64,000 nt of DNA from Pseudoprevotella muciniphila (GTDB taxonomy: Bacteria; Bacteroidota; Bacteroidia; Bacteroidales; Bacteroidaceae), in NCBI RefSeq assembly GCF_003265305.2, contig NZ_CP033459.1:2852001-2916000 (forward strand). The letters run 5' to 3'. Positions 17,344 to 25,239 of this stretch are shown one piece after another. A program made the position numbers and the translations under genes. Numbering within the stretch: position 1 is the stretch's first letter; each line of letters begins with the position of its first letter. The notes beneath the pieces are model-generated. The model worked only from the letters and a program-made list of their open reading frames with translations. It did not search any database and was not told the origin of the DNA.

Positions 17344-18852
17344 ATGGCATTTTTCAATAAAAACAAAACAGATCGTCATAATAGTGGGAGAACTACAAGA
17401 TGGGTTTCCTTAGGGAAAACAGAAGCTGAAGGAGAGAAGGATGGTCTCAAAAAATATTATGATGACATCCTTCACATTTCAGATGCCATTTATGATGGTA
17501 AATTTATTATTACAGGAAGAAAAGGTGTTGGAAAATCTGCATATGTGCAATATTTGATGAATAATTCAGAGCACGAAAAAGATTTATTTTGTAAAGTAAT
17601 TACAAATGATGCTATCGATTTAGAAAAAATCATACAGTCAGTTCCAGAAGGAGTAGGTAATAGAGATGAAATTGTTTATGAATGGATTATTTTAACAGGA
17701 TTTGTTCAACTTATCTTACAATCAGAAATCGGAAAATATACAAATGAATATAATTCATTAGAGAAATTTCAAAAAAAGAATAGCGGGTTAGTTGACGTTG
17801 AAAAATGGATGGTGTTAGAAGAAAACGTTAAAGATGGGTATAGTGTAAATTTCTCTTCACTACTCATAAAAGGCTTCTCAACCTTTTTTTCAAAGGACTT
17901 CTCCCAGAAAACAATGAGAGCCCCATTTTATAAGCTAATACATCCTCTACGAGAAATACTTGCTAAAATGTTTGGATTTCAGGTGTATGAGAATTGTGAT
18001 TTTGTACTTATATTTGATGATTTAGATGTAAACTTTAATCTTAATGATATTAACCACAAAAGAAGATTATTGTCTTTATTGCGTATCACAAAAAAATATA
18101 ATACACAGATATTTACGAATAAAAATGTACGCGTTTTAAATATGCTGAGAGACGATATTTCAGCACAACTGGATGGGGTGTCTCCAGATAAAAATAAAGC
18201 TTTTAGTTCTTACGAATATAATTTGAATTGGTATGACTTTGATAAAAACGGCCAAGAAACTGATACGGGCTTAAGAAAATTCATCAATAAAAGAATAAAA
18301 TTCGCTTTTGATGACTTTAAAATACCTTACGACAGAATAGATCCTTGGCAGACGCTTGTGCAGAACGACGCAAGCGAAGCATATAGGGGAAAAACAGCTT
18401 TCAAATATATATTAGACTTTACATTCTATAGACCAAGAGATTTAGTTGCCTTATTTAGAAATATTTCTGATAAATATTACAAGATGCCTTTATCTCCTCA
18501 AGATATTAAAACTCTTATCAAGGAATATCTGCCATGGAATATTGCAGAAATCAAAGATGAACTATCTAATTTATATAATACGATGGAAATTGAAAAGATA
18601 TTCCATGTATTCAGAACAATGGCAGTTCCAAATTCGCAATGGACTTATTCTTCAATTTTAGAAATCTTTACAAATGAAGGTCTTTTAGAGAAGGATTTTA
18701 ATAAAATGGTAGAATATAATTTCATTATACCAAAGTCTGAAACTAATTATCAATACTTTTCATATCGAGAAAAACCAAGAATAAGCAGAGCTGATAATTA
18801 TTTTTATTGCTTGCCAAAATGTATATACGAATACTATAATGACAATATCTAA
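17344..18852 (+). CDS. P-loop ATPase, Sll1717-like, inside the hsdS locus
   Basis: A 502-residue P-loop NTPase. Walker A is GRKGVGKSAY (G58 to about Y67) and Walker B is LIFDDLD (about residues 222-228). The later segment FKYILDFTFYRPRDLVALFRN resembles the lid or arginine-finger region of STAND/KAP-like ATPases, and it looks like the family named after cyanobacterial Sll1717. No transmembrane helix or nuclease motif is seen. The gene is clearly more AT-rich than its neighbours, with many AAA and ATA codons, which points to acquisition by transfer. It is bracketed by two HsdS C-terminal remnants and followed by a tyrosine recombinase, so it may be defence cargo within a type I restriction locus; that role is inferred. 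Confidence 0.7.
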   Translation: MAFFNKNKTDRHNSGRTTRWVSLGKTEAEGEKDGLKKYYDDILHISDAIYDGKFIITGRKGVGKSAYVQYLMNNSEHEKDLFCKVITNDAIDLEKIIQSVPEGVGNRDEIVYEWIILTGFVQLILQSEIGKYTNEYNSLEKFQKKNSGLVDVEKWMVLEENVKDGYSVNFSSLLIKGFSTFFSKDFSQKTMRAPFYKLIHPLREILAKMFGFQVYENCDFVLIFDDLDVNFNLNDINHKRRLLSLLRITKKYNTQIFTNKNVRVLNMLRDDISAQLDGVSPDKNKAFSSYEYNLNWYDFDKNGQETDTGLRKFINKRIKFAFDDFKIPYDRIDPWQTLVQNDASEAYRGKTAFKYILDFTFYRPRDLVALFRNISDKYYKMPLSPQDIKTLIKEYLPWNIAEIKDELSNLYNTMEIEKIFHVFRTMAVPNSQWTYSSILEIFTNEGLLEKDFNKMVEYNFIIPKSETNYQYFSYREKPRISRADNYFYCLPKCIYEYYNDNI

Positions 18853-18933
18853 TAAATTTATAATATTGGATTTGAACTTCGTAAATCGATTGATGCAATA
18901 GATGCTGTTTTAAAAAGCTTGATAAACAACTGA
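18853..18933 (+). pseudogene. Orphan 3' end of an hsdS gene (remnant B)
   Basis: Right after the ATPase stop the frame reads GFELRKSIDAIDAVLKSL, then INN and stop (18868-18933). Compared with remnant A, the codons differ mostly at third positions while the protein is conserved. So both are true coding relatives, not a recent DNA duplication. The N-terminal side is missing. Confidence 0.6.
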
Positions 18934-18978
18934 TAATACTGAAGGTCACGTTAATTAAATAAACAAAGCATATAAAGT

Positions 18979-19965
18979 ATGATTGACAATTTAATTAATG
19001 AAATAGAACAGGCAATGCTCAATGTTCTTGATAACGAGCAGTTAAGCCAGTTGCGAAAGGTGCTCGATTACACTTTCCGCAATGTTTCCGTGACCAAGAA
19101 GGAATCTGTACACACAGAAAGTAACAACCAGGCTCTTATTGACAATTTCATAGCTGCTAAAAAGGTGGAGGGGTGTTCAGATAAGTCTATCTCCTACTAC
19201 AAGAGCACCATCAATAATGCGCTATTGAGGATTGAGAAAGAAGTTGTGCATATCACCACCGATGACCTACGAGGCTATTTGAACCAGTATCAGGAAGAAA
19301 GTGGTGCAAGTAAGGTGACGGTTGACAACATCCGTCGTATTCTTTCAAGCTTCTTCTCATGGTTGGAAGAAGAGAACTACATAGTTAAGAGTCCTGTACG
19401 CCGAATCCACAAAGTAAAAGTCGGTAAGACCGTTAAGGAAACCTATACTGATGAAGCCTTAGAGCAGATGCGCGACCATTGCTCCAATATACGTGACCTT
19501 GCTCTAATAGATCTGCTCGCTTCCACAGGAATGAGAGTAGACGAACTGGTACGGCTCAACAAACGTGATATTGACTATCAGAATAGAGAATGTGTTGTTA
19601 CGGGTAAGGGCGATAAGCAACGAAAGGTTTACTTCGATGCTCGTACCAAGATACACCTTCAGAAGTATGTGAATAGCCGTACTGACACAAATGATGCGCT
19701 CTTTGTGTCATTATTGGCCCCAAATAACCGCTTAGAAATAAGCGGTGTAGAAATCCGTCTGCGACGACTTGGACGAGAGTTGAACATACCTAAAGTTCAC
19801 CCTCACAAGTTCCGTCGTACTCTCGCTACAATGGCAATAGATAAAGGCATGCCCATCGAGCAAGTCCAGCATCTTTTAGGCCATCAAAGTCTCGATACAA
19901 CATTGCAGTACGCAATGGTGAATCAGAACAATGTTAAATTGTCTCACCATAAATTCATTGGATAG
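18979..19965 (+). CDS. Tyrosine recombinase / site-specific integrase (XerD-like)
   Basis: A 328-residue tyrosine recombinase. After a polar N-terminal extension, residues about 50-140 form the SAM-like core-binding domain, and the catalytic domain follows. The catalytic set is complete: R186 (STGMRVDEL), the beta-hairpin Lys (GKGDKQRKVYF), H276 and R279 (HPHKFRR), H302 (LLGHQS) and nucleophile Y311 (TLQYAM). Its gene ends one base before the first codon of an hsdS fragment that begins at the internal conserved repeat. This is the arrangement of recombinases that shuffle or invert type I restriction specificity genes in Bacteroidales. The likely target sites are the conserved hsdS repeats around it. 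Confidence 0.92.
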   Translation: MIDNLINEIEQAMLNVLDNEQLSQLRKVLDYTFRNVSVTKKESVHTESNNQALIDNFIAAKKVEGCSDKSISYYKSTINNALLRIEKEVVHITTDDLRGYLNQYQEESGASKVTVDNIRRILSSFFSWLEEENYIVKSPVRRIHKVKVGKTVKETYTDEALEQMRDHCSNIRDLALIDLLASTGMRVDELVRLNKRDIDYQNRECVVTGKGDKQRKVYFDARTKIHLQKYVNSRTDTNDALFVSLLAPNNRLEISGVEIRLRRLGRELNIPKVHPHKFRRTLATMAIDKGMPIEQVQHLLGHQSLDTTLQYAMVNQNNVKLSHHKFIG

Positions 19966-19969
19966 TATG

Positions 19970-19989
19970 TCGCAATTTATCGAGATGTT
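19970..19989 (+). repeat. hsdS internal direct repeat, first copy
   Basis: TCGCAATTTATCGAGATGTT recurs exactly at 20522-20541, in the same frame (SQFIEMF). It marks the edge of each target-recognition unit and is the likely crossover site for homologous or site-specific shuffling. Confidence 0.85.
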
Positions 19990-20521
19990 CGGCAAAGCTA
20001 CTGAAAGGGTCGAATTATCTTCTTTATGCGATACATTCATTGATGGGGACTGGATTGAAGCAAAAGATCAATCTGATTCTGGAATAAGACTAATTCAGAC
20101 TGGAAATGTTGGCGTGGGCGAGTATAAAGATAAAGAAGATAAAGCCCGATACATAAGTGAGGAAACCTTCACTCGCCTCAATTGTACTGAGGTTTTTGAA
20201 GGAGATATTCTGATCTCACGTTTGCCCGATCCAGTGGGTCGTGCATGCTCTATCCCAGGAGGTTTGGGCAAATCCATTACAGCCGTTGATTGTACAATTA
20301 TAAGACTCAACGAAAAGGTCTTGCCCAAGTACTTCATTTCGTTCACTAACACTCCTGATTATGCGATGCAGATAAAGAAAGTTCTCAGTGGCACTACAAG
20401 ACTTCGTGTTAGCAGAGCAAATCTTGGTAAAATCCAAGTTCCTCTCCCTTCTAAGGACGAGCAACAAACATTTGTAGAGATAGCAGATTAGGCCGATAAA
20501 TCAGAATTTGACGGGTTCAAA

Positions 20522-20541
20522 TCGCAATTTATCGAGATGTT
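20522..20541 (+). repeat. hsdS internal direct repeat, second copy
   Basis: Exact 20-base copy of the segment at 19970, 552 bases downstream. Just before it, GCCGATAAATCAGAATTT (20492-20509) recurs with one change at 21026-21043, where the change creates the terminal TAA. Confidence 0.85.
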
Positions 20542-21139
20542 TGGGAATCCTGTTTCCAACAATAAAGGATGGAATACCTTACCTATCAAGGATGTTGCTC
20601 CAGAATCTCCAAGCATAGAAAAGCAAACAGGGAAAGTGTGGATTCTGAATCTTGACATGATTGAGAGTAATACAGGCAAGGTCGTTGAAAAAGTCTTTGA
20701 AAACGACTCGAACTTGTTGTCTGTAGCCCCATTTGATGAAGGGAATGTACTATACTCAAAATTGAGGCCCTACCTCAATAAAGTAGTCATTCCAGACGGG
20801 AAAGGATATGCTACAACAGAACTCGTTCCACTCCGTCCGAATCAGGAATTGCTTAATCTCACATTCTTTAGTCATTTGCTTAGAGGAGATGATTTCGTTA
20901 CTTACGCTAACAGTATATCGACTGGAACCAAAATGCCAAGAATGCCCTTGAACGATTTAAGAAAGTTCCAATGCATTCTTCCTCCTATAGAGAAACAAAA
21001 TGAATTTGAAGAGATTGCTCATCAGGCCGATAAATCATAATTTATAGAACACCCCTAAAATCTACACAGTTCAAGGTTGATCACTTTGTTTGTATACAAG
21101 ATATTGCCCCCAAACCACTTTCATTCCCACGGATTTTCG

Positions 21140-21147
21140 TAACTTTG
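21140..21147 (+). promoter_or_regulatory. Putative -7 box of pgi
   Basis: TAACTTTG lies 29 bases before the pgi start. About 19 bases upstream of it there is CTTTC, an imperfect -33 match. Confidence 0.55.
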
Positions 21148-21176
21148 CAGTTTGAAAGAAATAACAAATACGCTAT

Positions 21177-22526
21177 ATGGAATTTATTAAATTAGACATG
21201 AGTGCAACGGTGCCGTTCCTTAGTGCTGGAGCAGTGGAAAAATTAGAGGAAAAGGCACTTGCTGCCCGTATGGCATTGGAGGATGGTACCTGCAAGGGCA
21301 ATGACTTCATAGGTTGGCTGCATCTGCCTACATCCATCAGTGCAGAATTCATTGCTGAAATCAATGAAACCGCCAAAGTGTTGCGCGAGAACTGCGACAC
21401 GATCGTTGTGGCAGGTATCGGTGGATCTTATCTTGGTGCAAGAGCCGTGATCGAGGCACTTGGCAACAGTTTTGCCTGGTTGGCTAACAAGGGCGAAAAT
21501 CCCAACATCCTCTTTGCAGGAAACAACATCAGCGAAGACTATCTTGCTGAGATGACGACTTACCTTAAAGGGCAGAAATTCGGCGTTATCAATATCAGCA
21601 AATCCGGTACTACCACAGAAACAGCACTGGCTTTCCGCCTGCTCAAGAAGCAGTGCGAGGAACAGCGTGGCAAGGATATGGCGCGCAAAGTCATCGTTGC
21701 CATTACGGATGCCAAGCGTGGTGCTGCCCGTACCACAGCCGACAAGGAAGGCTACAAGAGTTTCGTTATTCCAGACAACGTGGGCGGTCGTTTCAGTGTG
21801 CTTACCCCGGTAGGCCTGCTTCCCATTGCCTGTGCAGGCTTCGACATAGCCGAACTGGTGCGCGGTGCACAGGACATGGAAAAGGTAACGGCTCACGACG
21901 TGCCATTTGCCGAAAACATTGCCGCACAGTATGCTGCCGTTCGCAATGCACTCTATCAAAGCGGGAAGAAAATAGAAATCCTCGCCAACTACCAGCCAAA
22001 ACTTCATTCGATGAACGAATGGTGGAAACAACTCTACGGTGAGAGCGAAGGCAAGGGCGGCAAGGGCATTTTCCCCGCAGCAGTTGACCTGACCACCGAC
22101 CTCCACTCCATGGGACAGTGGATACAGGACGGCGAGAGAACCATTTTCGAAACAGTAATCTCTGTAGAAAACGCCGAGCACGAACTCCTCTTCCCGCATG
22201 ACGAAGAGAACCTCGACGGACTGAACTTCCTCGAAGGAAAACGTGTGGACGAAGTCAACAAAATGGCAGAACTCGGCACACGCCTCGCTCATATCGATGG
22301 TGGTGTGCCTAATATCCGCATCATCATGCCTCGACTCAATGCCTACTATGTGGGACAACTCATCTACTTCTTTGAAGTGGGATGCGGCATCAGTGGTCAG
22401 TTGATTGACGTCAATCCGTTCGACCAGCCGGGCGTGGAAGATTACAAGAGAAACATGTTTGCCCTCCTCGAAAAGCCCGGTTATGAGGAAGAAACAAAAG
22501 CCATCAAGGCAAGACTGAATGGTTAG
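21177..22526 (+). CDS. pgi: Glucose-6-phosphate isomerase
   Basis: A 449-residue cytoplasmic enzyme that interconverts glucose-6-phosphate and fructose-6-phosphate in glycolysis and gluconeogenesis. The sugar-phosphate-binding SIS folds are visible: [11 protein letters not shown] (about residues 80-90) and [15 protein letters not shown] (about 140-155). [14 protein letters not shown] matches the family signature, as does the C-terminal catalytic Lys region near [12 protein letters not shown]. The length fits the shorter Bacillus/Bacteroidetes type (about 445-450), not the 550-residue E. coli type. The gene follows the hsdS pseudogene, with its own promoter box, and is followed by dispersed repeat copy 3. 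In many Bacteroidales pgi sits beside gpsA and lysS; here those lie about 6 kb away. Confidence 0.97.
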   Translation: MEFIKLDMSATVPFLSAGAVEKLEEKALAARMALEDGTCKGNDFIGWLHLPTSISAEFIAEINETAKVLRENCDTIVVAGIGGSYLGARAVIEALGNSFAWLANKGENPNILFAGNNISEDYLAEMTTYLKGQKFGVINISKSGTTTETALAFRLLKKQCEEQRGKDMARKVIVAITDAKRGAARTTADKEGYKSFVIPDNVGGRFSVLTPVGLLPIACAGFDIAELVRGAQDMEKVTAHDVPFAENIAAQYAAVRNALYQSGKKIEILANYQPKLHSMNEWWKQLYGESEGKGGKGIFPAAVDLTTDLHSMGQWIQDGERTIFETVISVENAEHELLFPHDEENLDGLNFLEGKRVDEVNKMAELGTRLAHIDGGVPNIRIIMPRLNAYYVGQLIYFFEVGCGISGQLIDVNPFDQPGVEDYKRNMFALLEKPGYEEETKAIKARLNG

Positions 22527-22527
22527 G

Positions 22528-22757
22528 AATTTCAAGTGTCGCAAGTTTATGCTTGAAGTTAACGAAGTTAGCGAAGTTAAAGAAGTTAACGACGATACGT
22601 TGGACCAATAAAATACCAAAGAAGAAAAAGAAAACATCAGCGTTAGTAACGTCGTTAACTTCGAGCGAAGCGATAACTTCAATAACTTCGATAACTTCAA
22701 AAAAAGCGGCAACTCCGATAATTCCGAGCGTAGCGATAACTTCAGAAAGTTTATTAA
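22528..22757. repeat. Dispersed inverted-arm intergenic repeat, copy 3
   Basis: Close relative of copy 1. The two share the edge TCGCAAGTTT, the core ACCAATAAAATACCAAAGAA followed by AAACATCAGC, and the ending GAGCGTAGCGATAACTTC with AGAAAGTT. The left arm has only about three 9-mers. GAAGTTAACGACG in the left arm pairs exactly with CGTCGTTAACTTC in the right arm. It begins just after the pgi stop and ends 8 bases before the next gene. Confidence 0.87.
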
Positions 22758-22764
22758 GAAATAA

Positions 22765-23514
22765 GTGAAGACAGTTTCAGAGGACATAATCAGGAACAGC
22801 ATATCACATTATCTGAAAAGAAACGGCTTTGACGCGTTCTCGCCCAGAGCCGTGCTTTTCGATATGGATGGCGTTCTTTTCGACTCCATGCCCCTTCATG
22901 CCAATTCGTGGGCAAAGGTTTGTACCGAATTTGGGTTGTCAATGACTCCGACTGAGGCCTATATGCACGAGGGACGCACAGGCGAATCGACCATCAACAT
23001 CCTCTCTATGCGCGCCCGAGGACGCAAGGCTACGCAGGAAGAGATTGAGGCCATCTATGCAGAGAAATGTCGCCTGTTCAACTCACAGCCCGAAGCGCCG
23101 AAAATGCCTGGTGCAGAGCAGACGCTTGAGCATGTAAGGGACTGCGGCATGAACATCCTGGTCGTAACAGGCAGCGGTCAGCAGTCGTTGCTTGAAAGAT
23201 TGAACACCAACTATCCCGGTTTCTTTGCCTCAGAGCGTGTAGTTTCGAGCAAGGACGTTAAGCATGGCAAGCCCAATCCCGAACCCTATCTCAAAGGCCT
23301 GGAAAAGGCGCAAGTGGAGCCTTGGGAGGCTATAGTTATAGAGAACGCACCACTCGGCGTGAAAGCAGCAGTGGATGCCAACATCTTTACCATTGCAGTA
23401 AATACCGGTCCATTGCCCGACAGTGTGCTTCTCGAACAAGGTGCCGACATGGTTCTCGCCAGCATGGAAGAATTGGCGCATAATATCAAACATATCATAA
23501 ATACACAGCGTTGA
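22765..23514 (+). CDS. HAD-superfamily hydrolase, beta-phosphoglucomutase-like
   Basis: A 249-residue HAD phosphatase or phosphomutase. Motif I is FDMDGVLFD (nucleophile D33 and acid/base D35), motif II is in VVTGSG, motif III is the Lys of KHGKPNP, and IVIENAPLGVKAA holds the motif IV acidic residue. The helical cap between motifs I and II is the small four-helix type of the beta-phosphoglucomutase/phosphatase group, so the substrate is a sugar phosphate or similar. The start must be GTG at 22765: a stop lies just upstream, and the next in-frame Met is inside motif I. The stop overlaps the TTG start of the following gene (TTGA). It lies downstream of pgi, which suggests sugar-phosphate metabolism. 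Confidence 0.87.
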   Translation: MKTVSEDIIRNSISHYLKRNGFDAFSPRAVLFDMDGVLFDSMPLHANSWAKVCTEFGLSMTPTEAYMHEGRTGESTINILSMRARGRKATQEEIEAIYAEKCRLFNSQPEAPKMPGAEQTLEHVRDCGMNILVVTGSGQQSLLERLNTNYPGFFASERVVSSKDVKHGKPNPEPYLKGLEKAQVEPWEAIVIENAPLGVKAAVDANIFTIAVNTGPLPDSVLLEQGADMVLASMEELAHNIKHIINTQR

Positions 23515-24764
23515 ATTTTCGTATAGTCATATTGCTCTTAGCCATCCTCTTGATGCCGATGCATGACATGGTTGCGCAAGAGACGTCCGAGCCCGACAGT
23601 GTGCTTCATATCAGTCTTCTGACGAGTGCGCCGGGCCCCGACATACATGAGGCATACGGACACACGGCTATCAGGGCACGCATCTCCGGCACAGACTATG
23701 ACTGGGCATTCAACTATGGCGTATTCACCTACGAGGAAAGCCTTTTCTTCTGGCATTTCATTTTGGGAAAGGCGGAATTCATGTGCTGCGCCTTTCCTAC
23801 AGATATTTATTTGGAGGTCTATGCGAAGGAAGGCCGATGGGTGGACGAGCAGGAAATCAATCTTACAGAGGAGGAGAAGTATGAACTGCTCAGATTGCTT
23901 GAAATCAACGTGTTAGACAAGGGATGGAAGTATCAATACAGTTTTCTTTATGATAACTGCACAACCCGTGCCTACGAAAAGATTGTAGAGGCAGTAAGCG
24001 GGAATGTGGTTCTGCCCAAGGAAAACAACAGCAAGACATTTCGTGAGTTGCTGCATGAATTTGCCGGTCCTGACGAATGGTCCGGTTTTGCTGCCGACCT
24101 CGTGATGGGGAACGAAGTGGAACAGACACCGTCAGTCAGGCAAATGATGTTCTTGCCGATGTATGCAGAGAGCACCCTCGACAAAATCAAAATACAGAAT
24201 CCTGATGGCAGTGTGCGTCCTTTCGTGAAGTCGAAAGAGCGTCATCAGCCTGTAGCGAAGGGCGACAGAAATCTTCTGCCTTTCCGTCCTTTACATTTTG
24301 CCGTGCTTCTGCTCATTGCGGCAATAGCCCTGACGATGTATGAAAAGTGGAAGAAGACTTATGTCAAGTGGTTTGACGTGGCTCTGATGCTCTTTCAGGG
24401 CTTGTTGGGTGTCATTGTCATGATACTTCTTCTGTTTAGCCATCATCCTGCGGTAAGCAGCAACTGGAATGCACTTTGGCTGAACATTCTGCCGCTTTTG
24501 GCGCTGCCATTTATGTTCAGGAAGAAAAAATCAGTCATTTTGACCGTCCTGTTTGCCATAATTATTGTACTTTTACTCGCATTTTTTGTGATAGGTGCGG
24601 CAGGCGTGCAGGAAATACCCCTTGCAGCATACCTTTTGGCACTGACTTTGCTGATAAGATATACCAATGCGTTTCTCCTCGTGCGTAACAGTCCGGCTAA
24701 GGAAACGGCGCAAGTTGAAGAAAAATCATTGCCTAAGAAGCATAAAAAGAATAAGAAACGTTGA
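23511..24764 (+). CDS. DUF4105 / Lnb-type membrane protein
   Basis: A 417-residue protein. It has a signal peptide (IVILLLAILLMPMHDMVAQ), a periplasmic domain (about residues 25-250) with YGHTAIRARI, FNYGVFTYEES and YDNCTTRAYEKI, and then about five transmembrane helices (about 265-390) and a Lys-rich cytoplasmic tail. GH.A.R and YDNCTTR are the conserved His and Cys/Asn signature of the DUF4105 (Lnb N-terminal) family, which resembles papain-like folds. I recall a Bacteroides member linked to lipoprotein N-acylation (Lnb); whether this one does that is inferred. The start is TTG, overlapping the previous stop as TTGA. Its own stop overlaps the next gene the same way. Confidence 0.82.
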   Translation: MNFRIVILLLAILLMPMHDMVAQETSEPDSVLHISLLTSAPGPDIHEAYGHTAIRARISGTDYDWAFNYGVFTYEESLFFWHFILGKAEFMCCAFPTDIYLEVYAKEGRWVDEQEINLTEEEKYELLRLLEINVLDKGWKYQYSFLYDNCTTRAYEKIVEAVSGNVVLPKENNSKTFRELLHEFAGPDEWSGFAADLVMGNEVEQTPSVRQMMFLPMYAESTLDKIKIQNPDGSVRPFVKSKERHQPVAKGDRNLLPFRPLHFAVLLLIAAIALTMYEKWKKTYVKWFDVALMLFQGLLGVIVMILLLFSHHPAVSSNWNALWLNILPLLALPFMFRKKKSVILTVLFAIIIVLLLAFFVIGAAGVQEIPLAAYLLALTLLIRYTNAFLLVRNSPAKETAQVEEKSLPKKHKKNKKR

Positions 24765-25114
24765 AACAGCATAGCGATACGGCATATAAGACGACAGACC
24801 ACCTTGGCAAGAACCTCATCTGGTCCTTGCTCACTGTGGTTGCTGCGCTGTCATCTCTCGAAGTGGCAGCCCATCCTGCCGGTGTTACCTATGAAAAGAC
24901 GGATGCTGCAATCGTGGTGCAGCAGTTGGCTGTCCAGATAGCGAGGTTTGAACAAAACGCTCAGACCAAGCGTGTCGTCGTGCCGGCAGATTATATGTCG
25001 GTAACATCGTTTGAGAATGCTGTAACCAGGAATAGCAGACAAACTCTTTATGAAACAGATTACGTAACCCCGATAGTATCTCCATCGCTGAGGATACGTG
25101 CACCCAACGTTTGA
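24761..25114 (+). CDS. Small exported protein of unknown function
   Basis: A 117-residue protein that I do not recognise. It starts at a TTG overlapping the previous stop (TTGA), the same junction form as the gene before it, which supports the unusual start and suggests coupled translation. A hydrophobic segment, NLIWSLLTVVAALSSLEVAA (about residues 18-37), looks like a signal peptide with cleavage near AAHPA. The mature part is short, with a Val/Gln-rich helix (AAIVVQQLAVQIARFEQ) and no Cys or recognisable motif. It ends 125 bases before secA. Being third in a run with the Lnb-type protein, it may act in the same envelope process. The alternative is that it is a decaying gene. Confidence 0.55.
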   Translation: MKQHSDTAYKTTDHLGKNLIWSLLTVVAALSSLEVAAHPAGVTYEKTDAAIVVQQLAVQIARFEQNAQTKRVVVPADYMSVTSFENAVTRNSRQTLYETDYVTPIVSPSLRIRAPNV

Positions 25115-25239
25115 TTTATTTTTTTTACCGACGTATCTGGCGCGTCAGTGTAAAGATGGTTAATGTTGCGATACCTTAACAGACCAAAGCCAGAAATAAG
25201 TCAGAAAATCATCATCAATTCTAAATCAATACTCCTAAA

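Larger units (their letters stand above)
19967..21040 (+). pseudogene. hsdS: Type I restriction specificity subunit (hsdS) cassette with amber codon
   Basis: Two target-recognition units lie in one frame. The first (19967-20491) begins MSQFIEMFG, the linker normally found in the middle of HsdS, so the usual N-terminus is missing. It is cut by TAG at 20489-20491. The second unit has CAG at the matching place (IAHQADKS against IAD-stop-ADKS), so a single C-to-T change explains the stop. The frame continues through EFDGFKSQFIEMFG to a second recognition domain and ends at QADKS-TAA (21038-21040), short of the C-terminal helix seen in remnants A and B. HsdS gives type I restriction enzymes their DNA target. 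This looks like a silent or scrambled cassette. No hsdM or hsdR is in the window. Confidence 0.85.

Noticed and set aside
21243-22802. A 519-codon open frame antisense to pgi
   Set aside because: It mirrors a strongly conserved enzyme gene, has Cys/His/Phe-rich composition typical of antisense frames, and runs into the dispersed repeat.
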